This document shows positions 45,853 to 58,543 of a stretch of DNA of 64,000 nucleotides, piece by piece; position 1 is the first letter of the stretch, and each line of letters starts with the position of its first letter. The position numbers were made by a program, and so were the translations under genes. The stretch is from Ilyonectria destructans (Eukaryota; Ascomycota; Sordariomycetes; Hypocreales; Nectriaceae), in contig JAHEWK010000002.1 in NCBI GenBank assembly GCA_020740775.1, positions 2,294,001-2,358,000 of the forward strand, given 5' to 3'. A model generated the notes under the pieces. That model was not told where the DNA came from. It did not search any database and saw nothing but the letters and a program-made list of their open reading frames with translations.

Positions 45853-48800
45853 GGTGATGGTGAATGGAAGGCGAGATGTGAGACAGAATTGGTGTGTGAT
45901 GAAATTCAAGCTAGGCTCTTCAGGTGCTGACGTCTAAAGTCGTGTACGAGAAGTTTGGAGTTGGTGGTGGTGGTAGTGGTGGTGGAGTTGGTGGTGATGA
46001 AGTCTGGATTGAAGAGTGCAGCTTGGCGACTTATAAGGTGAAGGCGAGCTGAATCGGGACGATTGAGAGGGTGTCTTGGGAGAGAGGTTGGGCGTGCGTG
46101 GGGTGTGGGAGAAGACAGCAACAACGGCAGCGGCAGAAGCAGAAACCCTGGAGATGGCGGCCAGCGTTTGAATGCCAGGTGGTCGTGTGTCTATCCGGAC
46201 GGGCCTCAGCAGTAGGACGAGGGCAAGCAAATAGACTGGCTCGGGGAAATTGGGTGGGTGATGTGGCAGCAGAGGATTAGGTACCGGCAATGGGAGGGGG
46301 GGGGATGTAGGCCGTTTACGCAGGGCCCGAAATGTTTGCCCAAAGTTGCAGGATGGCTAGTTTTTGAATAGCTGAGCGGCAGGCTGCAGATTGCATCAAG
46401 GAACAGGAAATTCGAGAAACAGGGAATCCAAGAAAAAAAAGAGTCGTGTGGGACGACGAGAGGGAGAGATGGGGAAAAAGGAGACTATCAGCCACAAGGC
46501 GCGACAAGCCTCGACGTGGGAACAGACGAAACGGCTTCCTCAAAAGAAGGAAAGAAGCCTTTGACTAGCAAGCAACTACGGCGTAACGAGGGTACAGACA
46601 GGTAAGGTACTTGGTAGACTGGACCAGGGCATCAAGTTGCTTTTTTCATCTTTCCCTCCTGCCCCTTGAGGGGAGAGGGTGGGATCTGGCACATCGGGTT
46701 AAGCTCGACAGCAGGCGGAAATCGAGTTGGGCGTGGGAGCGAGAGGCGTGCGTGGAGTTTGCGTAGAGAAGGGCCGGGCTGCAGGGGCCGGCGGCCGGTG
46801 GCTCGGGAGCGGGTACGGTACGGGGCGAATGCCGTGGTGTTTGGGGAAGGATTTTGGGCGTTGATGAGGCTCCCGAGGCTGGCAGCCGCGCTGTTGGTTT
46901 GTTGTTGGGCTACCGAGTGGCGAGGGCTTCGTACGGCGACGGGGACGGGGATGGGATGGGATGGAAGGGGGACGGAAGCCAGCATGGGACGCCTTGATGC
47001 ATCAGGGAGCGGGTGTGACGAGACGGCGACGGGCACGGAGACGAGACGAGACGAGATGGCCATGGGGATTGGGGAGCGAGGCCCGCCAGCCGTCCAGCCA
47101 AGCCATCCGGAGGAGCACTACTCTAGTGTAGCGCTTTGCTTCTGTTCGCGCTCGCGCTCGTGGCCTGCCGTGGCCGTGGCCGTGGAGCACCAGGTGCAAG
47201 GGGAGAAGCGGACAGCGGCGACGGGCCTAGGATGTGCGGTACGAGCGAGCGTCCATGCGCCGCCATGCGGTAACGAGGAGCTAGGCCATCGTTTGGGAAA
47301 GGCTGGTTGCCGCTGGCGTCTGCTCCATCAGATGCAAAAAGCAATGACGAGGAGATGGTGTATTGCCGGTGTATGGGTAGCCTGGAAGTCGGGGCACGGA
47401 GCGTGGAACATGGGGCATGGGGGGGCCATGGGATATGGGACTGGGGCTAGGCTGGGCCACTTGCACGCGAGGAGCCATGACGGTGGACAATCTGGACAAG
47501 GAGTAGGAAAAAACAAAGTGAGGCTGACGACCAAGAAGGAATTGACGAGAGTGCGCGTGAGGGAGACGCGGGTATCATGGAGAGAGAGAAGAGAGGCGAG
47601 AAGGGGAATATTGAGACAGATGGAAGTTCTAGAGCCACGCCTTTTCATATATGCTTACCACTACCTGCCTTGAATACACGCCCTGAAGGGCCAATTGGTG
47701 CGGGTTGGGCACAATGATGATGATGATGAGGATGATGACGACGATGTGTAGAAAGAGTTTCTCAGTTGTTTTGGGACACCATGTCGTATGTACGCAACCC
47801 CAACCGCCGTCTGACGCAGGCACCGCCGCAGGCAGAGTGTGACAAAAGTCATCTACAGCGAGTGTGTGTGTGTGTACGACATGGAGAACGAGAGTGTGTG
47901 CATCGAGCGTGTGGATGGGTGGAAGACCAGCCAGTTTACCAGGGCCATCTCGAGCTAGCTGGATTGGATCCTCGGTCGTCCACCCACCCGGCCAGTCTTC
48001 AGCTCGGGGCGAGATGATGATGGCCACGTCAAGCGCGTCCAAGGCACAGATACGGCGCGGTCAGGGCGAGCTGAGCAGGGCATGTCGCCTAACCAGCCAT
48101 GACGATGCCAACGCCGGGAGGTGGAAATTCGAGAGGAGCCACGACCAAGACACCTCATTTTCTAATACACCGGAACGAAATCATTGAGACCGGACAACAA
48201 TTGAGAAGGAAAAAAAAAGTCTCCAAACGGACCTTGCTTCTTTTCTTTCCGAGCCCAGGGTGGAGTGCGATCAGCAGTGCCGGGTACAACCTGTCGCCGG
48301 GATCTTTGGTTGTGTGGGGGAATGGCACCCGCTACCTATCTTCGCCCGGTACAAGGTTAGCTCCAGCGCACACTAAGCTCGACTGTGCATGTATTTCGTA
48401 GATTTATATCCGCACCGCGGTCCCAGCTCCAGTCGTTTGAGTGCCCCTGGAGTTTGCAATGGCAGCTCGCTCTAACTACTTCGTACCTGGGAACCGAGAG
48501 GTAGGAACTTGGTCCGATGTGGTCCGGGATGGCATGGGCCGGGAGTGATGTGCTGTTAGCGTATGTCGACGCACGAATTACTGTGCTGCATCCCCATCTG
48601 ACAAGAGGGCTTTTCTGCTTCTCCAAGCCGCGTTCTGTCAGTAGTGAGCCTCTAGTGAGAGATGCACTGCAGCCTCCAGACACCGTTCAGCGTGGGGACA
48701 TGGGGGGAAGAGACACCTCCACCTCCACCGCCGTCTAAAGCCCCCACGGGCCCCCCAACCAATTTGCGATGCTGTAAATTATCTAGTCGGTACCCGAGGT

Positions 48801-51800
48801 CTCTCTTATCCCTCGTGTGTGCTGTACGATGTACTACTGCGTACGTGCTGCTGTACGTCGTCGATAGTCCACCGTCTAAGCGCGTCTTGCGACAGGCAGT
48901 TGGCATTTATCCCCCGGAGGCGCTCCCAGCGGCGAGGATAACAGGGGTGGGCGAAAGACAGGCATGCGGATGGATGCGCCATGGGGCGGCCTGCTGGTCG
49001 CCAAGGCTTATGATTTGAATACATAGGCCTGGGGAGTGCGCTTCCGGCAGGTGCCGGGTTCGTGGTTGGTTTGATTGACCGAAAGATCACGGGTTGCCGC
49101 TGCTTTGGTCTGTGTTTGCTTTTTCTCCCTTTGCCATTTGCCTGGGCCGGTTGTTGTCTCATCCTCTTCGTCCCTTCCGGCGGTGGGCGGCCTGACAAGG
49201 GGCAAGCGCTCGACTGCATTACATATTACATACCATGTAGGAGAGGTCAATGGCTGATTCCCAACCGGGAAACCATGCTTGCGAACGGCTACGATGCCGG
49301 TACGTGCGGTGTACGTGCTTGAGTGCGTGCGTGAGGTAAGCTTGTTCCCCAGACCCGCCGCCTTCCGGACGATGTTGCCAAACTACCGACCACATGCGTA
49401 TCATTTGCTCCAGGATGCACGAGGGCACCCCGGGTCTGGGAGACAAAAACCCTCCTCAGATGATAGGTCGGATCTTGCAGCTTCTGGAGGGCGTGGAGGG
49501 TCGCTGTCGGATCCCACACGTTTGTTCTGGAATCGATGAACCACCACCAGCGGCACAGAACACACACGACCTGTTGCGTCTGAGCCTGCGTCTGCACCTG
49601 CGTCTATTCGTACCTGTCTCTCCCAACACGCCCTCCTAACGTTCTGGAGCCACGCTGTCTCGCCCTGCCCTGTACCGCCGTGGCAAGGGGTCAATGGATG
49701 GGATCGCCAATCGTGCGAATACAAACACCGCCCTCCCAGACGACAAACCTACAGCAGCCACGGACCAGGCCGAAGCTGGCGCTGCAGGGCATCAATACAT
49801 GCAGGCAGCTGAGTTCACGTCATCGCCAGGTTCTGCGCTGTCCGATGCGAGGCGACGACGGGAACGGTGGGAAGCAGTGCCTCACTCACCTACCCGATGG
49901 ACGCTCTCGTCAGCTCGACGCACGCAAGCACACGCAAACAATGCGAGGAGAGATGAGGCGAGATGAGGAGTGTTGCACCGATCGGGAGCCCACATGATGC
50001 TGCCTTGGCTTGGGCTTAGATGCAGTCAATCGAGTTGTCACCGGTCCTGACCGGTCTGTCTCTGTCATGTCAGTTGCTACGGACAGAGCCCCATCCCAAT
50101 GCCCACTCCCCGTTTCCAGGTCGTTTACGGAGTAGCTTCGTCATATTTCACCGCGGGCGCGACAAGCACCGATCCACCGGCCTGCGCCAGATCACCTCTG
50201 CAGGACCGGGGATGCCTGATGAAACCCGAGCGGCGTAGCAGCTGCCGATGTCCGTCTCTGCTTGTCTGCCCCAGATGCCTCCAACCTTGGTAATCCGACC
50301 GGTCGGGCACCTAACACGCCCTAAGTTATCGTAGCCTTTCTTTTGGCTTCAACGGGTCTCAGAGCCGTTGCTGACCGTTGCGCAGCCGCCGTCGTGGACT
50401 TGCTCCGGCCCAGACCCTCCTTCACCGGTCTGGGGGCGTGGATCCTCGACGTCAAAGCACCGATGTCAAAGCACCGATGATCTGACCATCCCGATGCCCT
50501 TTTCCGCGCCTGCCCTGATGAGCCGCCTCTGGTGATGCCGGTGTTTGACCTCTGCGACACAGTTGGGCCGCCAAGCGCGAGGTTGAACTCTGCAGGCCTC
50601 CGTCTCTGCCGACTCCCAGCCTCCTGACTGAGCCCAATTCCATCCTCGGGGCCATGTATATCATTGATGGGATTCCATCCTCCATGCGGCGTTTATGTGA
50701 CACGGAAGCTAAACTCTGCCACTTCCATCCCGCTCGCTGGTCACCGACGATCGGGCCCTAACCGACAAACCAACCGTCCCAAGCCCAGCGGAGCAGCGGC
50801 ATCCGAGGACGGCCTCGGCGGCGATGAGCAGGTTGGGAGCCGTTAACATGCCGAGACACTCTCACAAGGCTGGGTCTGCTGATGCTGCATCCTTGCCGGA
50901 ATTGTTGAGATCAACTCGACGCTGCCTTCCATGCGGCAGTCCTTGCGCAACAACCAAGTCCCGATACCGCTGCCATTAGTTATTGGTGCGGGTTTGCACA
51001 GAACAAAAGCAATATCTGATACGGGGCTTAAATGCTTTTCTCTACGCCGGCTCCACTCGAAGCCCGGTTCCCTCCGCCCCTCCTCGCTATCGTCGATGTG
51101 CGATGGTCATCGAAGCTAGCACCCGAGCCTGGATGCTGGAGAGTCGCTACCAACACCAATCTTTCATCTGCTATTGTCTATTAGTATGTCTAAACGCCCT
51201 AGAGAGTCCCGGAGATGCAAGATGCCCCGTTCCACAACACGGGCACGCGGCCAAAGACGCAGCCAAAGACCCCTGAGGCCCGCATCCACTCCGATCCTGG
51301 ATCCCAGATCCTGGACTGCAGATCGACCCCATTCTCCCAGCAAACCTGCATTGCCGGCAGGCGTAGGACTGGTCTGCAGTGAATGTTCCAGTTACACCGT
51401 CAAGTAAGCAAACCAAGCCCCCGTCCAATATTTATAGTACCATGTAGGATATACGAGCGGGTAGGCAAACATCAATAGCGCGATGGAGACGTTAACAGCA
51501 TGGCAAATTGGGAGCGAGCGCAAAATGGGGGTTTTAGCTTGCAAAGGACAACTGCATCAAATGCTTTGACCCCAATATCACTCCCTAAGCCATGTTGTCC
51601 GATGTCTCAGGTCCTAGTGCATAGGTTGCACGAAACGCCTCCATCAGCTGAGCAAAACGGGCTCATCTTACAGTCCTCTCTCCTCGAAGAGGCGGTGGAA
51701 AGCAGCCACAATCCATCTACAGTAGCGTTGTTTGCCCGCAAGTCTCGCAGTGTTTGCCTACGAGGAAGCTCGTAACCACCATCCCCCATCTTCGCCCTAG

Positions 51801-52991
51801 TGTCACCCAGGCGCCCGATAATCATTTTCCTCCAATATCCGATGCGGCTCAACCTAGTTAACTGCCCATGTATCCAAATTTGAACGTGGACCTGTTGTCA
51901 TTGGACTTGTGTCATTGGTCCACTGCGTTGAGCCCCAAAGAAGCCGTGGCAGGAAATCTAGTCTTCCGAGAACGAGCAAACATAGCACTTAGTACCGTCC
52001 GAGCCCCATGACCTTGTTTACTTTTTTCTCTCTCACTCTATTCTCCTTTCCCGAAGTTAGTACAAAGTACAGAAACACAATGCAAGTGGCGGTGATGGGA
52101 GATAGCCGTTAGACAGCCTCCAGTTAATGGACGTTGTTCTACATTTACCAAGGATTGGCCTAGGAGCGAGACCAGTTGTTGTATTGATGCATTGTCGGAA
52201 ATCATTATCTACGTCACACACTCCCGTAACCCAATTGTGCTATTCATGTACTACGAAATTTTTTAGACATCGCACGAGACTCTTTGTACGCGGTGGTTTC
52301 TACAACATCGAGGCCCGACACGACCCATGGGAAGAAACGAACTGTTTTGTTGTTGTCCGACTGCACCTTAATGCTACACTGATGGGGCACTTTGCGTTGT
52401 GTATATTAATCAGCCTGAACCGGAAGTCTGGCACCCATGCCAAGAAATGTGTCAACTCCCTGGACTCCTTTTTGAGGGCAGCAGCTTGTCATTATTCCTA
52501 GCCGAGATTGCTGATAAGCTTGAAGATGCACGAGCGCACCCGAGTTTGACTTTAAGGTTTCGCTGAAGCACTGATGCAGCCAAGATCGCTTGAGCCCCAT
52601 CAACGATGAACCCTGATGATCTGATATTGTTGCGTATACAGCGGTGAGTTCTAAAGAGATCTAATAAACTTTAGGGGGAAGAATAAAATGTGACTACCTA
52701 TCACGGCCATTTCCTGACTTGGCTATTGATCATCACATCAAGAATTACCACCGACGCTTCAGGAGCGATGACACGATGTACGAGCGCTCAGTCACGAAAT
52801 TATGGTCCTTTTGTAAATAGGTGGTGAGCACAAGCCTCTTGATAAATGAAAATTTAAACCATTGCTTCTCTTCAGACATTCCAGAGAGGAGGGGCGGAAA
52901 GGGGTCCCCATCGTCAAGATTGACGGCCGAAAAAAAAAGAGTCGGCGTCAACACGAAGGAAAAATGAATCCCAAGGGCAAAAATAAAAGAT
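45853..52991. other. 7 kb region without a recognisable gene
   Basis: Long GC-rich and G/A-rich stretches (45955-47670) are followed by mixed DNA to the tRNA. Open frames such as 46666-47673 overlap others on both strands, are Arg/Gly-rich and carry no domain. No transposon ends, rRNA or further tRNA were found. The first 300 nt should hold the promoter of the dsRBM gene. Confidence 0.45.
46940..46971 (+). other. G-quadruplex-type G-run cluster
   Basis: Five runs of three to five G within 32 nt, with spacers of two to six bases. The pattern meets the usual intrastrand quadruplex rule. Folding is predicted, not shown. Confidence 0.5.
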
Positions 52992-53016
52992 TGCGGCTTG
53001 TGTGGATTGAACACAC

Positions 53017-53057
<41 letters not shown>

Positions 53058-53064
53058 AACCCGC
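52992..53064 (-). tRNA. tRNA-Phe (GAA)
   Basis: A 73-nt cloverleaf on the minus strand with no intron. The 5' acceptor strand GCGGGTT pairs with AAGCCGC at the 3' end apart from one G-G mismatch at the fifth pair. The D arm is TAGCTCAGTTGGGAGAGC. The anticodon stem CAGA/TCTG holds the loop CTGAAGA with anticodon GAA. The T arm is GTGTG TTCAATC CACAC and the discriminator base is A. A T-rich run (TTTTATTTTT) just downstream can end Pol III transcription. Confidence 0.93.
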
Positions 53065-53851
53065 TCTTGGATGGAATTATGCGACCAAATTCTAGCCTAA
53101 GGGCTGCTCAGCATCGCAAGTGGGGGCGCTCGCATAATGAATTGCGTGAGATCGCCTCCGTTATCTTTTGTACCTACTATTGTTATCTACATTTAGGAGA
53201 TCACTCTTTATAAATCATGAATCACTCTGGCCATTGACTCATTCACCCGTCCAGCACTTTTGGATCACCACATAGCTGACGATTGATTCGCACCTCAGAA
53301 CTGTTAGGAGCCTCCATCGGAGTTTTCTCTGGCTTCATGCTACACGATCGTGGGTCACCTTATTTTCGCTGCAGCCCCGTATGTCCACCTTGAACTCGGC
53401 TGGCTTTGAAAGTCGGAAACTCTTTGCTCGTAAGGCGACGATGAACCTCCTCGTGCTGAACAGGATCCAAACCTAGAAAAAGCAGGTGACCTGGGATGAT
53501 AAAATAGAAGCTGTCTCTGGAGTAAAATCATCTCTATTATAGTCGTAATAGCCCAGGCCATCTCGTGTCATTGTTTTTCGTGTCCCGCTATCAAGAACCA
53601 CGTACATATTGTTGGAGTATTTTTTATGGTTCATTACTATGTGCCAGGGTGTGTGATGAGTATCTTCTGTAAGAGATGCGTAGGAGCCCACTAGTTATAC
53701 ATAGAAAGCCTTATTGGGCAGTAGGGTCATTGTATAGCTTACAGCGCGGCAGCGATATCGCGTGCATCCTGTCCTGTACGCAGGCCATTAAACCTTACTC
53801 TTGGTGTTGAGAAGCACCGCGACGATGAGACTATATCCGAATTAGCTTCAT
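53065..53851. other. Intergenic, no gene seen
   Basis: Upstream flank of the tRNA and 3' flank of the proteolipid gene; no coding sequence recognised. Confidence 0.6.
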
Positions 53852-54559
53852 CTAAGAGATTTGGATCTGGATAACAAACCCGTATAGACCCAGGACTTCT
53901 CCAAAAATCAGAATCAAGACCATGCCGACGTAGATTTTAGACTGCTCCATATATGCGCGAACGCCATGATCACCCACGACGCCAATGCAATAGCCCGCAC
54001 TGAGCCCCGTTAGGCCGACAGCGATACCACATCCAAGATGTAGGAATCCCCTTTCTGTGTCAGCGAATTTTTTTTGGAGTGCCCGAGGCCAACAAACATA
54101 CGCAAATAGGCTGTAGCTTGATTGCGAAGGTGAAGGGGGGCGGATCTCTTCAGCGATGAGGACCGAGACCACGAGTGAATAGACCGCTATGATCCCAGCC
54201 ATGATGACCGGTATCAGACTCTAAATCAATTTGAGGTAAGACCTGGCATATAATGGAGAACGTAGTGCCCGATACCTTCATGACAAGATCCGGTCGCATA
54301 ATGCCCACGCTGGCAATTGCCATTCCAGATTTACATGTTCCATAGGCGGCGCCAATACCTACAGACAATCTTAGCATCCATCGAATGTGAGTGAGAATCT
54401 AAAAAGCGGAATACGTACACCCTAAGACCATCGCTATGGCAATTCCAGCCTACTCCCCATCATATTAGCACTCTATCAACGAATAGACGCGGCGAAAGTT
54501 TGCAATCTCACCATGCCGATGAACGGCGCGAAGCTAGGGGTCAGCTCAGATTTATCCAT
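53852..54559 (-). CDS. Divergent V-ATPase proteolipid subunit (c/c' family)
   Basis: Five exons, 54559-54512, 54450-54419, 54369-54276, 54220-54102 and 54050-53852, 163 residues. Motifs in order: APFIGM with [10 protein letters not shown] (helix 1), [20 protein letters not shown] and [20 protein letters not shown] (helix 2), [34 protein letters not shown] (helix 3) and [17 protein letters not shown] with the essential proton-carrying Glu at about 149. The second intron is uncertain: GTACGT at 54418 to GCTAAG at 54370 keeps frame and adds three residues. Differences from the usual c subunit include [20 protein letters not shown] and the tail FVIQIQIS instead of LILN-type ends. It should assemble in the Vo ring, but is probably a second copy and not the housekeeping gene. 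The next gene upstream, on the same strand, is a Zn2Cys6 regulator. Confidence 0.85.
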
Positions 54560-54959
54560 GGTAAAGGAGTGCGCAATTCTGGATTTAGAGATATAAATTT
54601 AGTGAAGAGACTTGGATCTGATGCTGATGCGACCTGATCATGAGGACGGAAAGAGTGGAGAAAATAAGTTGATGCGAAGGGCTGATACTTGAGTAAACTG
54701 CTGCCTTCCGCAGGCAGCAATATATTGTTCCAATCTCAGCTACGGGTAAATGCTCCGCACTCAGGTCAATATTACTGCTTATGGATAACCCCGCCTGGCA
54801 AAGCCACTGCTGAATAGAGTAATGGCCTTTTGATGTCTCCAGCGGTTGGACCACCGCTCGCTATTAATAGCTCTCGATGAAGCAGTTCTCAGCCAACAGC
54901 ACTCGGACACAATTAAGGACTTGGTGGTCTCGTTTTCATAAGATTTAACACATCCCGTC

Positions 54960-56998
54960 TTAGAAACTATTCCAATCTATGATACTCATCCAGTCCTCAA
55001 TGTTACTAGGTTCTTTGAGTTGTGTCTCGTTGCCCGCAAGCAAGTCGCGCCAATCCGGGGAGTTCTCAGGGACCGGAACCCCATTTCCCTGCAAAAATTG
55101 CGAGACGCATCCCTCGTATTCTTGATGAAGATCTTGGAAAACAGTGTGCACCGACTCCGCATTGAGCCAGTACTCGGCTAGCGCTTCAGCCGACCGTAGG
55201 AGCCTCGCCAACCGTCCCAGGCCATCAACAGCCACGGAGTGTGTCCCGGTAAGCATGGCGCCTCGTATCTCCATCACTATCTGGATTCCTGCAGCTGTGA
55301 CAGCACTGACTGCTGTGAAATGGCACTGCTTCAAGCTACCCAGCGCGGCAAGCTGCTCAAAGAGAACAACGATGGCCTGAGCAGCCACAGAGCAGACTGA
55401 CTTGCTGCTGGGCTCGCTAGAGGAGTTTCTATGCAGGTACAGAAGAAGAAGGTTATAGTGAATTCGTAATTGACAAACCCACGGGTCGTTATCTCTGTCG
55501 GCAAATATACTGGACCGGAGAGACCACATTCCGAGTTGGGCGTCAATGCTGGCAACATTGGATCCTTGCCTCGTTGACGGAGCATTTTCCGCGATAATGT
55601 CCAGTCCGATATAAGCCAGATCGACCATGGACCTTAGAAACCCGAGATTTGGGTCGGCCTCTGAATGCGATGCTTCCGAAGTCATGGTGTCTGACGTTGG
55701 TGTCCCCGTCTCAAAGCCCAGAGAAATCGGCAACTGGTCAATTTCTTCGAGACGGATCGCGTTTGGCCTACCAGTATCTAGCGAGGAAAATACATCGCAG
55801 ACAAAGGCAGACCACCAGGAGAGTTTGAAATGCAAGCTGTCTTTGGCTGGCAGAGCCGTGCCACGCCGATGCGCTCCCAGCCCACACCCAATTCTAGAGG
55901 CGACACCTGCCCAATAATAAGGACCACCAGTTACCGTATCGCCATCACCTGTATACCAAGTGAATAGAGTAGCTGCTTGCATGAGATGAGTGCGATCCGT
56001 CTCGTGACGAATATGAAACAACATGCTGGCTCGGCGAAATAGGATGCTCTTAATCCAATGCCGATTTCTAGCAACGAAGGGATGCGAACATGCATGTGCC
56101 CCGGCCATCATCACAGACTGGTATAGAAGTAGAGGTGGCTGCTTTCCCGATTCTAGATCACCACCAATGAAGTCATCCTTGCAGAGGAATGGTAAAAAGG
56201 TATGGATGTGCTCGAAGTACGCAGCTACTAAAGCATCTCGGATGTCTGGTTCAGGCACTGACGAGACATCTGATAGTAAATTCTGCGGGGATGTGATGCC
56301 AAACACATCCGTGTTTGGCTTCCAGGCCTTGCTTTGGCGAATAGGAGGGTACGGGTAGTGCAAAGGCTTCCGGCCTGTGTCCTGTTCGCTAGTGCTATCC
56401 AGGTCGAGCAGTGATTCTATTTGACCAACATCGGGTCCTGGTTCATCTGGAGGTAGACGGGGAGTAGATGGTCGAGGGAATGACTTGTGAAGGTCCACGA
56501 GGTGGGCAATATTTGACGCGGCGGTCCCAACATACGCAATGCGGAGCTTGTCCAGAGAGTCAAACACCGCCCAACCGCTATCAGTAATGCCGTGTTTAAA
56601 GAAGCGCGCTAGCCCACTGCGGGCCAGTTGCTCTTGTTCAGAGTTACAAGTGGTGTCGTCAATGACTTCCTCCTGAGCATGGCGCCGTAGCGGAGGTTCG
56701 TGGTTAGAGTTGTCCCTGTCCTCAAGTTGGTAACGCGAGGGCATTCCAATGGGCTGAGTTTGCCGCGAAACTGTAAAGATCCGTCTAGCTGCTGGCCATT
56801 TTGTAGTAGATCTATCTTGCTGTCAGCTCTATTTTGGGATTCTTCATATGTGTCATTTGAGGCTCACCGGCATTCCGTTCCACTCCGGCGACACGCGGAA
56901 CATGGCCCGGTTGCTTGGAAGGCGATATCACACCTAACCTTTCGACGCCTACAAATGTCGCAAGCTGTCCGCTGCTTTCGTCTGGGGTAATTCTCCAT
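54960..56998 (-). CDS. Zn2Cys6 fungal transcription factor with fungal_trans domain
   Basis: Two exons, 56998-56868 and 56811-54960, 660 residues. Exon 1 begins MENYPRRKQRTACDICRRRK and holds a complete binuclear zinc cluster: C13-x2-C16-x6-C23-x9-C33-x2-C36-x6-C43, with exon 1 ending just after the last Cys. The intron runs from GTGAGC to ATAG (56 nt). The long exon has an acidic linker and the fungal_trans middle homology region from about residue 215 (ALVAAYFEHIHTFLPFLCKD), with YYWAGVASRIGCGLGAHRRG and WWSAFVCDVFSSLDTGRPNA as the typical blocks. The end EDWMSIIDWNSF is an acidic/aromatic tail of activator type. The DNA target is unknown. Its neighbour 400 nt downstream is the V-ATPase proteolipid paralogue, so a regulatory link is possible but not shown. 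Confidence 0.9.
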
Positions 56999-57844
56999 TG
57001 GTAGGAGTGGGGGAATATGAACGGAGTCGAATAATGAGGGGGGTTAAACGTGAACAAGGAGCACGGCGCGGTCCCGGTTGTGATGCCCAGAACGCATATT
57101 GGGGAGAGCCACCTCTTAACAGACGATGCCATCGGTTTTACTAATGCCCATAAAATTCATTTTTAGCTCGCCCCATCATGTGTGACTTCCTTGCCTATCA
57201 ACTTGCTAAAGAGGGAAGATGAAGCAGAAAGGTGGAGGAACTGAGGCCAACAGTCTGCCTACCCGGGACGATTTTCGCGGGGGCGTCAAGATGTGAGGGG
57301 TCGGCGCCACTGGTCCAAGAAGTTGCCTATTCGAGCACTTGAGGCGACTGCAGCTAGGATCTAGCGTCGTACACTAAATAGAACACAATCTGTACAGCTT
57401 CAGACCAAATGGCGGACGGTGATTAACGGTTGGAAAGAGATGTCAAAATCGACTACTTGCTACGCTATTGAGCCTGGTGCACATTAGTATGTTGCACACA
57501 TCCCCTCTTGAACAAAAGAGCACCTTGAGAAACACGCGATGCCCCAAGTTTCAACCGCGAACGACCCGATTATTCGTCTCGGCCCACGCAACACCCCTCA
57601 AGGTCGAATATTCACACTTGCGGCGATGCACGATTGGTTGAGTGTTACTTTTCTCCATTTATCAAATATTGCCTAAACTCCAAACAATGGATCTGCCCAT
57701 CCATACCCAAATACCGATTCTAAAGCTGGGATCCATTTTCTTTTTGTACATGTTTTCTGGTCCACCTACCAGGGTGGTCTCCCATGCTTAATTATACATC
57801 TCATCTCATCAATATTTAACGAGGCCCCGTTCAAGTCGCTTCAT
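56999..57844. other. Intergenic, no gene seen
   Basis: Upstream region of the zinc-cluster regulator and 3' flank of the orphan gene at 57845. No coding sequence recognised. Confidence 0.6.
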
Positions 57845-58408
57845 CTAATACGGTGGTGTGTTGGTCTCCTCCAACAAAATAAGTAGCCGATGCTTCTCAA
57901 CCTTTTCCATAGCATCTTCAAGTAGCTGGAGTCGCTTATCGCAGCGACTCTCGTTCTTAACCCGACGAGATTCTGCACAGTACTTGAAGGAGATGGAAAC
58001 CCGCTTGGTGAAGTGTTTGATGAAACCGTAGTTTTCTTGGTTGAGTGCGGTCATCTCCCTCTCGCGTTGACAGTGCATGCCTTCCTCATTGGCATGACAC
58101 TGGCGGCGGACAATGGTCGTCATGTTGCGAGTCAACTTTCTGGCTTGATGAACAAGGTCTGCAAGTTCAGTTGTGTCGAGGGGGGATTCGTAGGAGATCG
58201 TAGTCATAGCGTCGCGAGTCTGACGGAGGCACTTGATGACACTCTCAATGTCGGCATCGATCTGTTGGTCCATGGTGGGGTATTGCTTGACAAATTCCTC
58301 GTCTGAAGAGGAGTCGTCGAATGTGTAGATAAATTCGGAGAGAATGGTGTCACCGGAATGGCTCTTAGTGGTGATAGAGGTAGTAGCAGCAGCAGCAGAA
58401 GTAGGCAT
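57845..58408 (-). CDS. Orphan protein, predicted helical, function unknown
   Basis: Single exon of 187 residues from the ATG at 58408 (MPTSAAAATTSITTKSHSGD). An acidic segment, YTFDDSSSDEEFVKQYPTMD, precedes a long helix-rich region containing CLRQTRDAMTTIS, LADLVHQARKLTRNMTTIVR and a charged end EDAMEKVEKHRLLILLEETN. It contains several Cys and His (RQCHANEEGMHCQRE), but no zinc-finger spacing fits. No family is recognised. The longer frame upstream (to 58669) contains a 38-bp tandem repeat and is more likely leader. It is divergent from the orphan gene at 59590, with 1.2 kb between them. Confidence 0.55.
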   Translation of the reverse strand: MPTSAAAATTSITTKSHSGDTILSEFIYTFDDSSSDEEFVKQYPTMDQQIDADIESVIKCLRQTRDAMTTISYESPLDTTELADLVHQARKLTRNMTTIVRRQCHANEEGMHCQREREMTALNQENYGFIKHFTKRVSISFKYCAESRRVKNESRCDKRLQLLEDAMEKVEKHRLLILLEETNTPPY

Positions 58409-58429
58409 GTTGAGTGATGGTTGTAGGAA

Positions 58430-58543
58430 GTGTTTTGACTGCAGTCTGAGAGTGATGACTCTTAAAAGTGTCTTGACTGGAGTTTGAGAGTGATGGTTGA
58501 TAAAAGTGTCTTGACTGAAGCTTGAGAGCGATGGTGGGTGAAA
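58430..58543. repeat. 38-bp tandem repeat, three copies, in a gene leader
   Basis: Three imperfect head-to-tail 38-nt units, each starting GTGTYTTGACTG and containing TGAGAGYGATG, lie directly upstream of the orphan gene start. Copies two and three are the most alike. Confidence 0.85.

Noticed and set aside
46666..47673. 335-residue plus-strand frame in the gene-free region
   Set aside because: Arg/Gly/Trp-rich, not protein-like, overlapped by frames on the other strand.
50321..50703. Minus-strand frames that could be exons
   Set aside because: No splice signals linking them, no domain, composition like surrounding non-coding DNA.
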